64,000 nucleotides of DNA, from NCBI GenBank assembly GCA_036742455.1, contig DAINQU010000009.1, positions 57,471-121,470 on the forward strand, in the 5' to 3' direction. The position numbers and the translations under genes were made by a program. The first letter of the stretch is position 1, and every line of letters starts with the position of its first letter. The notes beneath the pieces were generated by a model. That model saw only the letters and a list, made by a program, of their open reading frames with translations, ran no database searches and was not told where the DNA came from. This DNA is from CAIKZZ01 sp036742455 (GTDB taxonomy: Bacteria > Pseudomonadota > Gammaproteobacteria > Steroidobacterales > Steroidobacteraceae). Of this stretch, positions 43,100 through 55,612 are shown piece by piece.

Positions 43100-45025
43100 T
43101 CAGTGCTGACTGGCCGGGGTGCTGACCCCGAGACCCGTCGTCGCGTCCGCCGGCGCGCTCGGCGGCGGCGTGTCCGTGGGCTTGCTGTCGCCTTCCCAAC
43201 CGGCCGGCGGGCGCGGCTCGCGGCCGTCCATGATGTCGCGGATCTGGTCGTCGCCGATGGTCTCGTAGCGAATCAACGCCTCCGCCATCGCGTGCAACTT
43301 GGAGAGGTTCGACTCGAGCAAGTGCTTGGCGCGGGCGTAGTTGGCGTCGATGACGCGACGCACTTCCTCGTCGATCACGTGGGCCGTGACGTCCGACACC
43401 TGCTTGTGCTGCGTCACACTGCGACCGAGGAACACCTCACCCTGATCTTCGCTGTAGGTCTGCGGACCGAGGCGCTCGGAAAGGCCCCACTTGGTCACCA
43501 TGCTGCGGGCCATGTCGGTCGCGTACTCGATATCGCTCTGCGCACCGGTGGTGACGCCGTCGGCACCGAAGATCAGCTCTTCGGCGACACGGCCGCCGAA
43601 GGCCGACGAAATCTTGCTCTCGAGCCGACGCTTGCTGAGGCTCAGGCGATCCTGCTCCGGAAGGTACCAGGTCACGCCCAGCGCCCGACCGCGCGGGATG
43701 ATCGTGACCTTGTAGACCGGATCGTGCTCGGGCACGAGGAAGCCCACGATGGCATGGCCGGCTTCGTGGTAGGCCGTCATCTTCTTTTCAGCTTCGGACA
43801 TGACCATGGAGCGCCGCTCCGCGCCCATGTAGATCTTGTCGCGCGCCCGCTCAAACTCGGTCATTGATACGACGCGCTTGTTCATGCGGGCCGCAAAGAG
43901 TGCGGCCTCGTTGACGAGGTTCGCCAGATCCGCGCCCGAGAAGCCCGGGGTGCCGCGCGCAATGACCATCACGTCGACGTCGTCGGCGATCGGGACTTTG
44001 CGCATGTGCACTTTGAGGATCTGCTCGCGACCGCGCACGTCCGGCAACGGCACGACCACTTGGCGGTCAAAACGACCCGGCCGCAACAAGGCCGGATCCA
44101 ACACGTCCGGACGGTTCGTTGCGGCAATGACGATGATGCCTTCGCTGCCCTCAAAGCCGTCCATCTCGACGAGGAGCTGGTTCAAGGTCTGCTCGCGTTC
44201 GTCGTGACCGCCGCCGAGGCCTGCGCCACGGTGACGACCGACCGCATCGATTTCGTCGATGAAGATGATGCACGGCGCGTGCTTTTTGGCCTGCTCGAAC
44301 ATGTCGCGGACGCGCGAGGCACCCACGCCGACGAACATTTCTACGAAATCGGAACCCGAGATCGTGAAGAAAGGCACCTTGGCCTCACCGGCGATCGCGC
44401 GGGCGAGCAACGTCTTGCCCGTACCGGGACTGCCGACCATGAGGACGCCCTTCGGAATCTTGCCGCCGAGTTTCTGGAACTTGGCCGGGTCCTTGAGGAA
44501 GTCGACGATCTCGCGCACTTCCTCCTTGGCTTCTTCCACACCCGCGACGTCCGCGAAGGTGATCGCCACTTGGTCTTCGTTCAGCAAGCGCGCACGGCTC
44601 TTACCGAAGCTCATGGCACCGCGCCCGCCGGCCCCACCCTGCATTTGGCGCATGAGGTAGAACCACAGACCGATCAGCAGCAGCACCGGGAAACTCGACA
44701 GGAACAACTGCATCAGCCAGCTCGACCGCTCGGGCGGCGGCGCGCTGAAGTTGACGTCGTGCTTCTTGAGGAAACCGATCAGCGCGGTGTTGTCCGTCTC
44801 CGGGCTGTAGGTGACGTAGGCGTCCCCGTTCGACCGGTTACCGGAAATCGACTCGCCCTTGATCACGGCGGTTCGAATCGCGTTGTTCTCGACCTCGGTC
44901 AAGAACTGGGAATACGGCATCTCGGGGTTCGGCGCCGACCGGTTGGTGCCAAAGTTGGCAAACACGGTCAAAAGGACGAGCAGGATCACGCCCCAGAGGA
45001 AGATGTTCTTCGTGAAATCTTTCAA
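43100..45025 (-). CDS. ftsH: ATP-dependent zinc metalloprotease FtsH
   Basis: A 641-residue inner-membrane AAA+ protease. Two membrane helices (~10-25 and ~105-123) flank a periplasmic domain. Walker A G-S-P-G-T-G-K-T lies near residue 200, followed by I-I-F-I-D-E-I-D-A-V-G and the SRH A-T-N-R-P-D-V-L-D-P-A-L-L-R-P-G-R-F-D-R. The zinc motif H-E-A-G-H is near 420. It degrades LpxC, sigma-32 and misassembled membrane proteins in relatives. It follows rlmE by 44 bp. Confidence 0.98.
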   Translation of the reverse strand: MKDFTKNIFLWGVILLVLLTVFANFGTNRSAPNPEMPYSQFLTEVENNAIRTAVIKGESISGNRSNGDAYVTYSPETDNTALIGFLKKHDVNFSAPPPERSSWLMQLFLSSFPVLLLIGLWFYLMRQMQGGAGGRGAMSFGKSRARLLNEDQVAITFADVAGVEEAKEEVREIVDFLKDPAKFQKLGGKIPKGVLMVGSPGTGKTLLARAIAGEAKVPFFTISGSDFVEMFVGVGASRVRDMFEQAKKHAPCIIFIDEIDAVGRHRGAGLGGGHDEREQTLNQLLVEMDGFEGSEGIIVIAATNRPDVLDPALLRPGRFDRQVVVPLPDVRGREQILKVHMRKVPIADDVDVMVIARGTPGFSGADLANLVNEAALFAARMNKRVVSMTEFERARDKIYMGAERRSMVMSEAEKKMTAYHEAGHAIVGFLVPEHDPVYKVTIIPRGRALGVTWYLPEQDRLSLSKRRLESKISSAFGGRVAEELIFGADGVTTGAQSDIEYATDMARSMVTKWGLSERLGPQTYSEDQGEVFLGRSVTQHKQVSDVTAHVIDEEVRRVIDANYARAKHLLESNLSKLHAMAEALIRYETIGDDQIRDIMDGREPRPPAGWEGDSKPTDTPPPSAPADATTGLGVSTPASQH

Positions 45026-45069
45026 AGCTCACTCCAGAAAGGGACCTTCCACCGAAGATCCCGCGGGGC

Positions 45070-45696
45070 TCAAAGGATACGCCTGCCAGTCGCTAACAGG
45101 TACATTTCAGCACTACGCGCACGCGACGCCGGCGGCTTTTTCATCTTCACCTTCGCGAATTCGGCTTTCACCGTGCGCAGGTAATCGTCGAAGCCCGCAC
45201 CCTGGAAGACTTTCGCAAGAAAGGATCCTCCGGGTTTCAGCACTTCCCGACAAAACTCGAGGGCGAGTTCGCACAGGTAGAGCTGTCGCGGTTGGTCGAC
45301 GGCATCGATACCGCTCATATTGGGGGCCATGTCCGACATCACAAGGTCTACCGGACGGCCATCGAGCAGACGGCGCAATTCGGCGAGCGCCACCTCCTCC
45401 CGGAAATCCCCCTGGATGAACTCGACGCCGGGCAACGCATCCATGGCCAGCAAGTCGAGTGCCACCACAAAACCCTTACCGTTCAGAACCTTACCAGCAT
45501 ACTGACTCCAGCCACCGGGTGCGGCGCCGAGGTCGACGACGACCATGCCAGGCTTCAGCAGTCGCTCGGCTTCATCGAGTTCCTCGAGCTTGAACGCGGC
45601 GCGCGAACGCAGCCCGTCCTTGCGCGCGCGCTGCACATAGGCATCGCTTTCGTGCTCTTTGAGCCAACGCTGACTGGATTTACTGCGCTTCGACAT
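45070..45696 (-). CDS. rlmE: 23S rRNA 2'-O-ribose U2552 methyltransferase
   Basis: A 208-residue SAM-dependent methyltransferase. The motif V-D-L-G-A-A-P-G-G-W-S-Q (SAM binding) and D-M-A-P-N-M-S-G, with the Lys of the K-D-K-E tetrad in F-L-A-K-V-F-Q-G, identify RlmE/FtsJ. It acts in late 50S assembly and is usually heat-induced with ftsH, the arrangement seen here. Confidence 0.96.
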   Translation of the reverse strand: MSKRSKSSQRWLKEHESDAYVQRARKDGLRSRAAFKLEELDEAERLLKPGMVVVDLGAAPGGWSQYAGKVLNGKGFVVALDLLAMDALPGVEFIQGDFREEVALAELRRLLDGRPVDLVMSDMAPNMSGIDAVDQPRQLYLCELALEFCREVLKPGGSFLAKVFQGAGFDDYLRTVKAEFAKVKMKKPPASRARSAEMYLLATGRRIL

Positions 45697-45741
45697 ATTC
45701 CAAACCGGCCTTCAGGGCTCAGACTCCACTATACTCACCCT

Positions 45742-46038
45742 ATGCAACTCTCTGAACGTCAAAAGAAGTATCTGCGCCGTCTCGGCCACGCGCTGAACCC
45801 TGTGGTCGCGCTCGGCAACAACGGTCTCACCGACTCGGTCGTCGCCGAAATGGATCGGGCGCTGACCGACCATGAGCTCATCAAGGTGCGTGCCCGCGTC
45901 GGCGAGCGCGACGACCGCAATGCCGTGCTCGACACCCTCGCCGAGCGCACCGGCAGCGCCTTGGTCCAGCGCATCGGCAATGTCGGCCTGTACTACCGCC
46001 GCAACCGCACTCTCACTCGGCTGATCCTGCCCGACTGA
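45742..46038 (+). CDS. yhbY: YhbY-type ribosome-assembly RNA-binding protein
   Basis: A 98-residue CRM/YhbY-domain protein: M-Q-L-S-E-R-Q-K-K-Y-L-R-R-L-G-H-A-L-N-P-V-V-A-L-G-N-N-G-L-T with the conserved G-N-x-G loop. It associates with pre-50S particles in E. coli. It diverges from rlmE over only 45 bp. A -10-like TATACT ends six bases before the ATG and no ribosome site is visible, so the transcript may be leaderless. Confidence 0.92.
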   Translation: MQLSERQKKYLRRLGHALNPVVALGNNGLTDSVVAEMDRALTDHELIKVRARVGERDDRNAVLDTLAERTGSALVQRIGNVGLYYRRNRTLTRLILPD

Positions 46039-46047
46039 CGCCGCTGC

Positions 46048-46461
46048 TCAGCGGGCCGGCAACGCGCGCACCAAGGCCGCCACCGCCGCGACGGTGGCGA
46101 TCGCGTACGCCAGACTCGAGACACCGTGGTAGGCCGCAAAAGCAGCGGTGTGGGTCCCGTGCGCGAGTTTTTCCGCCGTGATGAGCGGATGCAGAACCCA
46201 CTCACTGGCACCGAGCAGCACCGCAGGCAACCCCACCAGAACACCATCGATGCGCGAGCGCGACTCGCCGCGACCGACCGCCCACAGGGCGACGACCAAG
46301 GCGATCGCGATCAAGTTCACTTCGTGAAAGAGTTGCCCGGCGATCTGTCCGGCCAAGGCGCGGTCGTCCAAGGTCGCGAACAACGTGGGAGCCACCAGCC
46401 CGCCGACCGTGAGCAGCAGGCCGGCGAGCAACGCGAGCAACAGCGGACGCGCCCGGCTCAT
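46048..46461 (-). CDS. DUF4149-family membrane protein
   Basis: A 137-residue protein with four hydrophobic helices (R-P-L-L-L-A-L-L-A-G-L, F-H-E-V-N-L-I-A-I-A-L, V-L-V-G-L-P-A-V-L-L-G, Y-A-I-A-T-V-A-A-V). The pattern G-x-x-V-A-P-T-L-F and A-G-x-I-A-G-x-L-F-H-x-x-N matches DUF4149 (TMEM205-like) proteins found next to greA in many gammaproteobacteria. Function unknown. It overlaps greA by four bases. Confidence 0.82.
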   Translation of the reverse strand: MSRARPLLLALLAGLLLTVGGLVAPTLFATLDDRALAGQIAGQLFHEVNLIAIALVVALWAVGRGESRSRIDGVLVGLPAVLLGASEWVLHPLITAEKLAHGTHTAAFAAYHGVSSLAYAIATVAAVAALVRALPAR

Positions 46462-46930
46462 TCGTAGCGGACGGCCACGATCTCGTACGAGCGCACACCA
46501 CCCGGGGCTTGCACATCCACCACGTCGCCCTCTTCTTTGCCGATCAGTGCGCGTGCGATCGGTGAGGTGATGGCGATGAGGTTCTGGCGGATGTCGGCCT
46601 CGTCTTCACCCACGATCTGGTAGGTCACCTTCACGCCGTCGTCCTGACCTTCAAGATCAACGGTCACGCCGAACACGACGCGGCCGTTCTGCGGCAACTT
46701 CGACACGTCGATCACTTCGGCGTTGCCGAGTCGCCCTTCGATTTCCGCGATGCGGCCCTCGATGAAGCCTTGGTTCTCGCGAGCCGCGTGATATTCGGCG
46801 TTTTCGGACAAATCGCCGTGCCCGCGGGCCTCCGCGATCGCACGAATCACGGCCGGACGGTCTTCCGACTTCAATCGCTTCAGTTCGGCGCGCAGACGCT
46901 CCGCGCCACGAACGGTAATAGGAGGGCGCT

Positions 46931-46934
<4 letters not shown>
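46458..46934 (-). CDS. greA: Transcription elongation factor GreA
   Basis: A 158-residue protein with the N-terminal coiled coil (L-R-A-E-L-K-R-L-K) ending in the acidic tip D-L-S-E-N-A-E-Y-H-A-A-R-E, which activates RNA cleavage in stalled polymerase, and the FKBP-like C-terminal domain. Its start overlaps carB by four bases. Confidence 0.97.
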
Positions 46935-50155
<3,221 letters not shown>

Positions 50156-50170
50156 GGGCTCGGTGTCTCG

Positions 50171-51319
50171 TCAGGCGGTCTGGACGCGATCAGTGCGCGC
50201 CACCATCAGGTCGACGAAGTGGGCAAACAGGCCTTCCACGTCGTGCGGGCCCGGGCTTGCTTCCGGGTGTCCCTGGAAGCTGAACGCCGGACGGTCCGTC
50301 AGTTCGATGCCCTGCAGCGAGCCATCGAACAGCGAGCGATGGGTCGGCCGAACGTTGGCCGGCAGTGTGGCTTCATCGACGGCAAAGCCGTGGTTCTGAC
50401 TCGTAATCAGCACCCGTTGCGTGTTGAGGTCCTGCACCGGATGGTTCGCGCCGTGGTGGCCGAATTTCATCTTGACGGTGCGCGCACCGGCCGCGAGGCC
50501 CAGTAACTGGTGTCCGAGGCAAATGCCAAACACCGGAATGTCGGTGCCGAGGAAGGTCCGAATGGCTTCGATGGCGTAGTCGCACGGCTCCGGGTCGCCC
50601 GGGCCGTTGGAGAGGAAGATGCCGTCGGGTTGCAGCGCCAACGCCGCCTCGGCCGAGGTCTGGGCCGGCACGACCGTCACTCGACAGCCGTGGTCAGCGA
50701 GCAATCGCAAGATGTTGCGCTTGATGCCGTAGTCGTAGGCCACCACGTGCAGGCGGCTGCCGGGGCGCTGCGTGCGCGGCGACTCACCGACCCAATTGGT
50801 GCCCTCGTTCCACTGATACGTGGCCTGGGTCGTCACCACTTTGGCAAGGTCCATGCCCTTCAGGCCTGGGAAGGATCGCGCTGCCGCGATGGCAGCCTCC
50901 GGATCCACGGCGTCGCCGGTCAGGATACAGCCGGCCTGGGCACCCTTGCTGCGCAGCAGTCGGGTCAGGCGCCGCGTGTCGATGTCGGCGATCGCCACCG
51001 TATTACCGCGGCGCAGGAAGTCGCCGAGGGACTCCGCCGCACGCCAGCTGGAGTGCAAGGCTGGCAAGTCGCGGATCACGAGCCCGGCGGCATAGGTGCC
51101 GCCCGACTCCATGTCTTCCGGCGTCGTGCCGTAATTGCCGATATGCGGATAGGTCAGCGTCACGATCTGACGCGTGTAGGAAGGGTCGGTCAGGATTTCC
51201 TGGTACCCGGTCATGGCGGTGTTGAACACCACCTCACCGACGGTCTGGCCGGCAGCGCCGACGGAAATACCTTTAAATACCGAGCCATCTTCGAGGGCAA
51301 GTACAGCAGACGTCGTCAA
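50171..51319 (-). CDS. carA: Carbamoyl-phosphate synthase small subunit
   Basis: A 382-residue glutamine amidotransferase subunit. N-terminal CPSase_sm_chain domain (~1-140: V-F-K-G-I-S-V-G-A, Y-Q-E-I-L-T-D-P-S-Y), then class I GATase with the nucleophile in F-G-I-C-L-G-H-Q-L-L and the His/Glu pair in Q-G-H-P-E-A-S-P-G-P. It supplies ammonia to CarB. A stem-loop lies 70-100 bp upstream in its leader. Confidence 0.97.
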   Translation of the reverse strand: MTTSAVLALEDGSVFKGISVGAAGQTVGEVVFNTAMTGYQEILTDPSYTRQIVTLTYPHIGNYGTTPEDMESGGTYAAGLVIRDLPALHSSWRAAESLGDFLRRGNTVAIADIDTRRLTRLLRSKGAQAGCILTGDAVDPEAAIAAARSFPGLKGMDLAKVVTTQATYQWNEGTNWVGESPRTQRPGSRLHVVAYDYGIKRNILRLLADHGCRVTVVPAQTSAEAALALQPDGIFLSNGPGDPEPCDYAIEAIRTFLGTDIPVFGICLGHQLLGLAAGARTVKMKFGHHGANHPVQDLNTQRVLITSQNHGFAVDEATLPANVRPTHRSLFDGSLQGIELTDRPAFSFQGHPEASPGPHDVEGLFAHFVDLMVARTDRVQTA

Positions 51320-51387
51320 CGGCTCATTCTCCCGAGGCGAGCGGCACGCGGGCCCATCGTCGCCCCGTGCAGGGCGTAGATGTGCAA

Positions 51388-51421
51388 AGCGGGTGGAGCC
51401 TGTGTGTAGACTCCGCCCGCT
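51388..51421 (-). promoter_or_regulatory. Stem-loop between dapB and carA
   Basis: An 11-bp near-perfect inverted repeat (AGCGGGTGGAG / CTCCGCCCGCT on the + strand, one mismatch) with a 12-base loop. Leftward, it is followed by a short TTTGC. It may be the terminator of dapB or an attenuator in the carA leader. The rest of the ~280-bp gap shows no gene. Confidence 0.45.
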
Positions 51422-51602
51422 TCGGTCGTTACGCGTGGATTTCGATCCGGAGCGATATTCTACGGCACCGCCCCGATTCCTTCCAGTCTGCAGACCGGGA
51501 ATCGTCGCTCAGCGCCGCCGTTGGGAAGGTCGCGCGCTGCCTTGGGTGAGGCGGAGACTCATGCGTTACGAACGCCCCGCGCTCGGGGGCGAAGCGACGC
51601 TC

Positions 51603-52415
51603 TCAACCGAGGCCAAGCACGTCGGTCATCGCGTACCGGCCGGCGGACTGGCGGGACAGCCAAGCTGCGGCCCGCAAGGCCCCGTACGCAAACGTCATCC
51701 GGTCGTGCGCCCGGTGCGTGATCTCGATCCGCTCACCCGGGCCAGCAAAGTACACCGTGTGCTCGCCGACGATATCGCCCGCTCGCAACACCGAGAAGCC
51801 GATCGATCCGGCCGTCCGGGCGCCGCGTCGATCCAAGTCGACGCGCTCGAGGGTTTCGCCCCGCCCGCGCGCGGCCGCCGCGCCCAGCTGCAAAGCGGTG
51901 CCTGAGGGCGCATCGACTTTGTAGCGGTGATGCGCCTCAAAGACTTCGATGTCGTAGTCTTTGGGCAATGAAGCTGCCGCTCTTTCAATGAGTTGCGACA
52001 ATAAGTTAACGCCAATACTCGTATTGGCTGCAACGATGACGGGAATGGATTCCGACGCCGCGTCGACCGCGAGCAGGGTCTCTGCAGCCAGCCCCGTCGT
52101 GCCCACGACCAGCCCCACCCCGGCGGCGACACACGCCTCAAGGTGCGCCGCCACGGCTCCGGCGACCGAAAAATCGATCGCAACGTCCGCCTGCGCAAGG
52201 CCCGCGCCCACATCGTCCGTCAGGGTGATCCCGACGGGTGCCGACAGGCCGGCGCTCGTCCCCGCGTCGACGCCCAAGACAGGGCTGCTCGCCGACACCA
52301 CGGCCGCCACCAGCTCAAATTCCGGGCTCTCGTGGATCGCCCGAATGAGGCTGCGGCCCATACGGCCGGTCGCGCCAAACAGGGCAATGCGGACGGGGGG
52401 AGTAAGTTGACTCAT
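51603..52415 (-). CDS. dapB: 4-hydroxy-tetrahydrodipicolinate reductase
   Basis: A 270-residue lysine/diaminopimelate enzyme. Dinucleotide-binding start I-A-L-F-G-A-T-G-R-M-G-R-S, V-G-T-T-G-L, and the catalytic E-A-H-H-R-Y-K-V-D-A-P-S-G-T-A. Its start overlaps the dnaJ stop by four bases (ATGA), so it is coupled to the chaperone operon. Confidence 0.97.
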   Translation of the reverse strand: MSQLTPPVRIALFGATGRMGRSLIRAIHESPEFELVAAVVSASSPVLGVDAGTSAGLSAPVGITLTDDVGAGLAQADVAIDFSVAGAVAAHLEACVAAGVGLVVGTTGLAAETLLAVDAASESIPVIVAANTSIGVNLLSQLIERAAASLPKDYDIEVFEAHHRYKVDAPSGTALQLGAAAARGRGETLERVDLDRRGARTAGSIGFSVLRAGDIVGEHTVYFAGPGERIEITHRAHDRMTFAYGALRAAAWLSRQSAGRYAMTDVLGLG

Positions 52416-53539
52416 TTGGATCCAAAGAAGCTCTTAACGCCGTCGAGCCAGGACGATTCGCGAGGATTATGCCTCGACGGGTCGCCTTTGAGCGTCGCGT
52501 CGAACTGACGCAGCAAGTCTTTCTGCTCGCTCGACAGGTTGACCGGCGTCTCGATGACGACGCGGCAATACAAATCGCCGCGGCCCCCGCCGCGAACCGG
52601 GGTCACCCCCTGCTCGCGCAACCGGAACACGCGCCCCGACTGGGTCTCGGCCGGCACCTTGATCTTGGCACTGCCCTGCAACGTCGGCACTTCCACTTCG
52701 CCGCCCAACGCGGCGGTCGTGAACGTGATGGGCACCTCGCAGGACAGATCGGCGTTGTCGCGCTCAAAGATCTCGTGCTTGCGGACCATCACTTCCACGT
52801 ACAGATCGCCGGCGGGACCGCCATTACGGCCCGCCTCGCCTTCGCCAGACAGCCGGATGCGATCGCCCGTATCGACGCCGGCCGGGATTTTGACCTGCAG
52901 GGTGCGTGACTTGCGCACGCGGCCGTGGCCGTAGCAGTGGTCGCACGGGGTCTCGATCAACACGCCGCGGCCCTTGCAACGGCTGCACGGCTGCTGCACG
53001 GCGAAGAACCCCTGTTGCATCCGCACTTGGCCAGTCCCGGCGCAGGTCGCGCAGCGCGTCGGCGCAGTGCCCTTGGCCGCGCCGTTGCCGCCGCACGGCT
53101 CGCACTCGACGAGCGTCGTGACCTCGATTTCGCTGTTGTGGCCGAACACCGCCTGCTCGAGATCGAGTTCCAGTTCGTAGCGCAGATCGGCACCGCGGAA
53201 CACCTGTCGGCCGCCGCCGCGACGACCGCCGCCGAAGATGTCGCCGAAGACTTCGCCGAAAATGTCGCCGAAGGCCTCGCCGGGATCCATGCCGCCGTGG
53301 CCGCCGTGCTGCTGGTTGACGCCGGCGTGCCCGAATTGGTCGTAGGCCGCCCGTTTTTGCGGGTCCGAGAGCATCTCGTAGGCTTCTTTCGCCTCTTTAA
53401 ACGACTCCTCGGCCGCCGCATCCCCGGGGTTGCGGTCCGGGTGGTATTTCATCGCGAGGCGCCGGTACGCCTTCTTGATTTCCGCCTCCGTCGCCGTCTT
53501 CTGGAGCTCGAGAATCTCGTAGTAATCGCGCTTCGACAT
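52412..53539 (-). CDS. dnaJ: Chaperone protein DnaJ
   Basis: A 375-residue type I J-protein. J domain with the H-P-D motif (M-K-Y-H-P-D-R-N-P), Gly/Phe-rich linker, and four zinc-binding C-x-x-C-x-G-x-G repeats (C-E-P-C-G-G-N-G, C-A-T-C-A-G-T-G, C-S-R-C-K-G-R-G, C-D-H-C-Y-G-H-G). It stimulates DnaK ATPase and delivers clients. Confidence 0.98.
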   Translation of the reverse strand: MSKRDYYEILELQKTATEAEIKKAYRRLAMKYHPDRNPGDAAAEESFKEAKEAYEMLSDPQKRAAYDQFGHAGVNQQHGGHGGMDPGEAFGDIFGEVFGDIFGGGRRGGGRQVFRGADLRYELELDLEQAVFGHNSEIEVTTLVECEPCGGNGAAKGTAPTRCATCAGTGQVRMQQGFFAVQQPCSRCKGRGVLIETPCDHCYGHGRVRKSRTLQVKIPAGVDTGDRIRLSGEGEAGRNGGPAGDLYVEVMVRKHEIFERDNADLSCEVPITFTTAALGGEVEVPTLQGSAKIKVPAETQSGRVFRLREQGVTPVRGGGRGDLYCRVVIETPVNLSSEQKDLLRQFDATLKGDPSRHNPRESSWLDGVKSFFGSK

Positions 53540-53561
53540 GCCACCACCCTGAAAATCAGAA

Positions 53562-53593
53562 TGCCGCCGCAGGCAAACAGGCCTGCGGCGGCA
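53562..53593 (-). terminator. Strong hairpin between dnaK and dnaJ
   Basis: A perfect 13-bp GC-rich stem (TGCCGCCGCAGGC / GCCTGCGGCGGCA) with a 6-base loop lies 22 bp upstream of the dnaJ start. Leftward it is followed by TTCTGATTTTC, too weak for a full terminator. It probably lowers dnaJ relative to dnaK by partial termination or marks an RNA processing site. Confidence 0.6.
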
Positions 53594-53620
53594 CGGTCAT
53601 CATCGCCGATCGGAGGGTGT

Positions 53621-55543
53621 TCAGCCCTTGTGATCTTTGTTCTTCACTTCCTCGAACTCGGCGTCGAGCACGTCGTCCTTGGCCGACGCACCGGCGCTTG
53701 CGCCCGCTGCCGCCGCGCCGTCGGCCGCCCCGGCCTGCGAACGCTGCATCAGCTCACCGGCGGCCATCGACAAGGCCTGCGCCTTGGCTTCGATGGCGTC
53801 CTTCTCGTCGGCGGTCATGGCCGTCTTCAAGTCCGACAGCGCCGCTTCCACTTTGGCGCGCTCTTCGCCCGAGACCTTGTCGCCTAAGTCCTTCAAGGAC
53901 TTATCGACCTGGTGCACCAGCGCGTCGGCACGGTTACGGGCATCGACGAGCTCCCGGAACTTCTTGTCCTCGGCGGCATGCGCCTCGGCATCCGACACCA
54001 TGCGCTTGATCTCGTCTTCCGACAGACCCGACGACGCCTTGATGACGATCTTCTGTTCCTTGCCGGTGCCCTTGTCCTTCGCCGAGACATTCAGGATGCC
54101 GTTGGCGTCGATATCAAAGGTCACCTCGATCTGCGGCATGCCGCGCGGGGCCGACGGAATGTCGGTCAGGTCGAAGCGGCCGAGCGACTTGTTGTCGTGC
54201 GCGCGATCACGCTCGCCCTGCAGGACATGGATGGTCACGGCCGGCTGATTGTCATCCGCCGTCGAGAACACCTGCGAGGCCTTGGTCGGGATCGTCGTGT
54301 TCTTCTCGATGAGCTTGGTCATCACGCCGCCGAGCGTCTCGATGCCGAGCGACAACGGGGTCACGTCGAGCAACAGAACGTCCTTGACCTCACCGGAGAG
54401 CACGCCACCCTGTACGGCCGCGCCCACCGCAACCGCTTCGTCCGGGTTCACGTCCTTGCGGGGCTCCTTGCCGAAGAAGTCCTTCACGGCCTTCTGCACG
54501 AGCGGCATACGGGTCTGGCCGCCGACGAGAATGACCTCGGCGATGTCCGACAACGACACGCCCGCGTCCTTCACGGCCGTGCGGCACGGACCGATCGTCC
54601 GATTGACCAAGTCTTCGACCAACGACTCCAGCTTCGCGCGCGTCAACTTGACGTTGAGATGCTTCGGACCCGACGCATCCGCCGTGATGTACGGCAGGTT
54701 GATGTCGGTCTGTTGGCTCGAGGACAGCTCAATCTTGGCCTTCTCGCCGGCTTCTTTCAGGCGCTGCATCGCCAGCGGGTCCTTGCGGACGTCGACGCCG
54801 GATTCCTTCTTGAACTCGTCCGCGATGAAATCGATGACGTGACGGTCGAAGTCTTCACCACCGAGGAAGGTGTCCCCGTTGGTCGACAGCACTTCGAACT
54901 GGCGCTCACCGTCCACTTCCGCGATTTCGATGATCGAGATATCGAAGGTACCGCCGCCCAAGTCGTACACCGCAATCTTGCGGTCGCCACCCGACTTATC
55001 GAGGCCGTACGCCAGCGCCGCCGCCGTCGGCTCGTTGATGATGCGCTTGACGTTCAAACCCGCGATGCGACCGGCGTCCTTGGTCGCCTGACGCTGCGAG
55101 TCGTTGAAGTACGCCGGCACGGTGATCACGGCTTCGGTCACCGGCTCACCGAGGTAATCTTCGGCGGTCTTCTTCATCTTCATGAGCACGCGCGCCGAGA
55201 TCTCCGGCGGCGCCATCGGCTTGCCCTGGGCCTCGACCCACGCATCGCCGTTATCGGCCTTGGCAATCTTGTACGGGACCATGCCAATGTCGCGCTGCAC
55301 GACATCGTCGCCGTACTTACGACCGATCAAGCGCTTGACCGCATACAGCGTGTTCTGCGGATTCGTGACCGCCTGACGCTTCGCGGACTGGCCGACGAGC
55401 ACCTCATCGTCCTTGGTGAAGGCGATGATGGATGGGGTGGTACGGTCACCCTCGCTGTTCTCAATAACCTTGGGCTTGCCGCCCTCCATGACCGCCACGC
55501 ACGAGTTGGTCGTGCCGAGGTCGATACCAATTACCTTAGACAT
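53621..55543 (-). CDS. dnaK: Chaperone protein DnaK
   Basis: A 640-residue Hsp70. Start G-I-D-L-G-T-T-N-S-C-V-A, signatures V-Y-D-L-G-G-G-T-F-D-I-S and V-I-L-V-G-G-Q-T-R-M-P, substrate-binding domain, then helical lid and the C-terminal E-F-E-E-V-K motif. A sigma-32-like promoter overlaps the end of grpE just upstream. Confidence 0.99.
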   Translation of the reverse strand: MSKVIGIDLGTTNSCVAVMEGGKPKVIENSEGDRTTPSIIAFTKDDEVLVGQSAKRQAVTNPQNTLYAVKRLIGRKYGDDVVQRDIGMVPYKIAKADNGDAWVEAQGKPMAPPEISARVLMKMKKTAEDYLGEPVTEAVITVPAYFNDSQRQATKDAGRIAGLNVKRIINEPTAAALAYGLDKSGGDRKIAVYDLGGGTFDISIIEIAEVDGERQFEVLSTNGDTFLGGEDFDRHVIDFIADEFKKESGVDVRKDPLAMQRLKEAGEKAKIELSSSQQTDINLPYITADASGPKHLNVKLTRAKLESLVEDLVNRTIGPCRTAVKDAGVSLSDIAEVILVGGQTRMPLVQKAVKDFFGKEPRKDVNPDEAVAVGAAVQGGVLSGEVKDVLLLDVTPLSLGIETLGGVMTKLIEKNTTIPTKASQVFSTADDNQPAVTIHVLQGERDRAHDNKSLGRFDLTDIPSAPRGMPQIEVTFDIDANGILNVSAKDKGTGKEQKIVIKASSGLSEDEIKRMVSDAEAHAAEDKKFRELVDARNRADALVHQVDKSLKDLGDKVSGEERAKVEAALSDLKTAMTADEKDAIEAKAQALSMAAGELMQRSQAGAADGAAAAGASAGASAKDDVLDAEFEEVKNKDHKG

Positions 55544-55586
55544 ACGGTGCTCCTCAAAGGGAATCTGAATACGGTTGGCAGGCTAG

Positions 55587-55612
55587 ATGGGGTCGCTTGC
55601 GGCGATCTCAAG
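55587..55612 (-). promoter_or_regulatory. Putative sigma-32 promoter of dnaK
   Basis: On the minus strand, CTTGAG (55612-55607) and CCCCATCT (from 55592) are 14 bp apart, close to the heat-shock consensus CTTGAA-N13-15-CCCCATNT. The -10 ends ~44 bases before dnaK, and the -35 overlaps the grpE stop codon. Confidence 0.75.
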
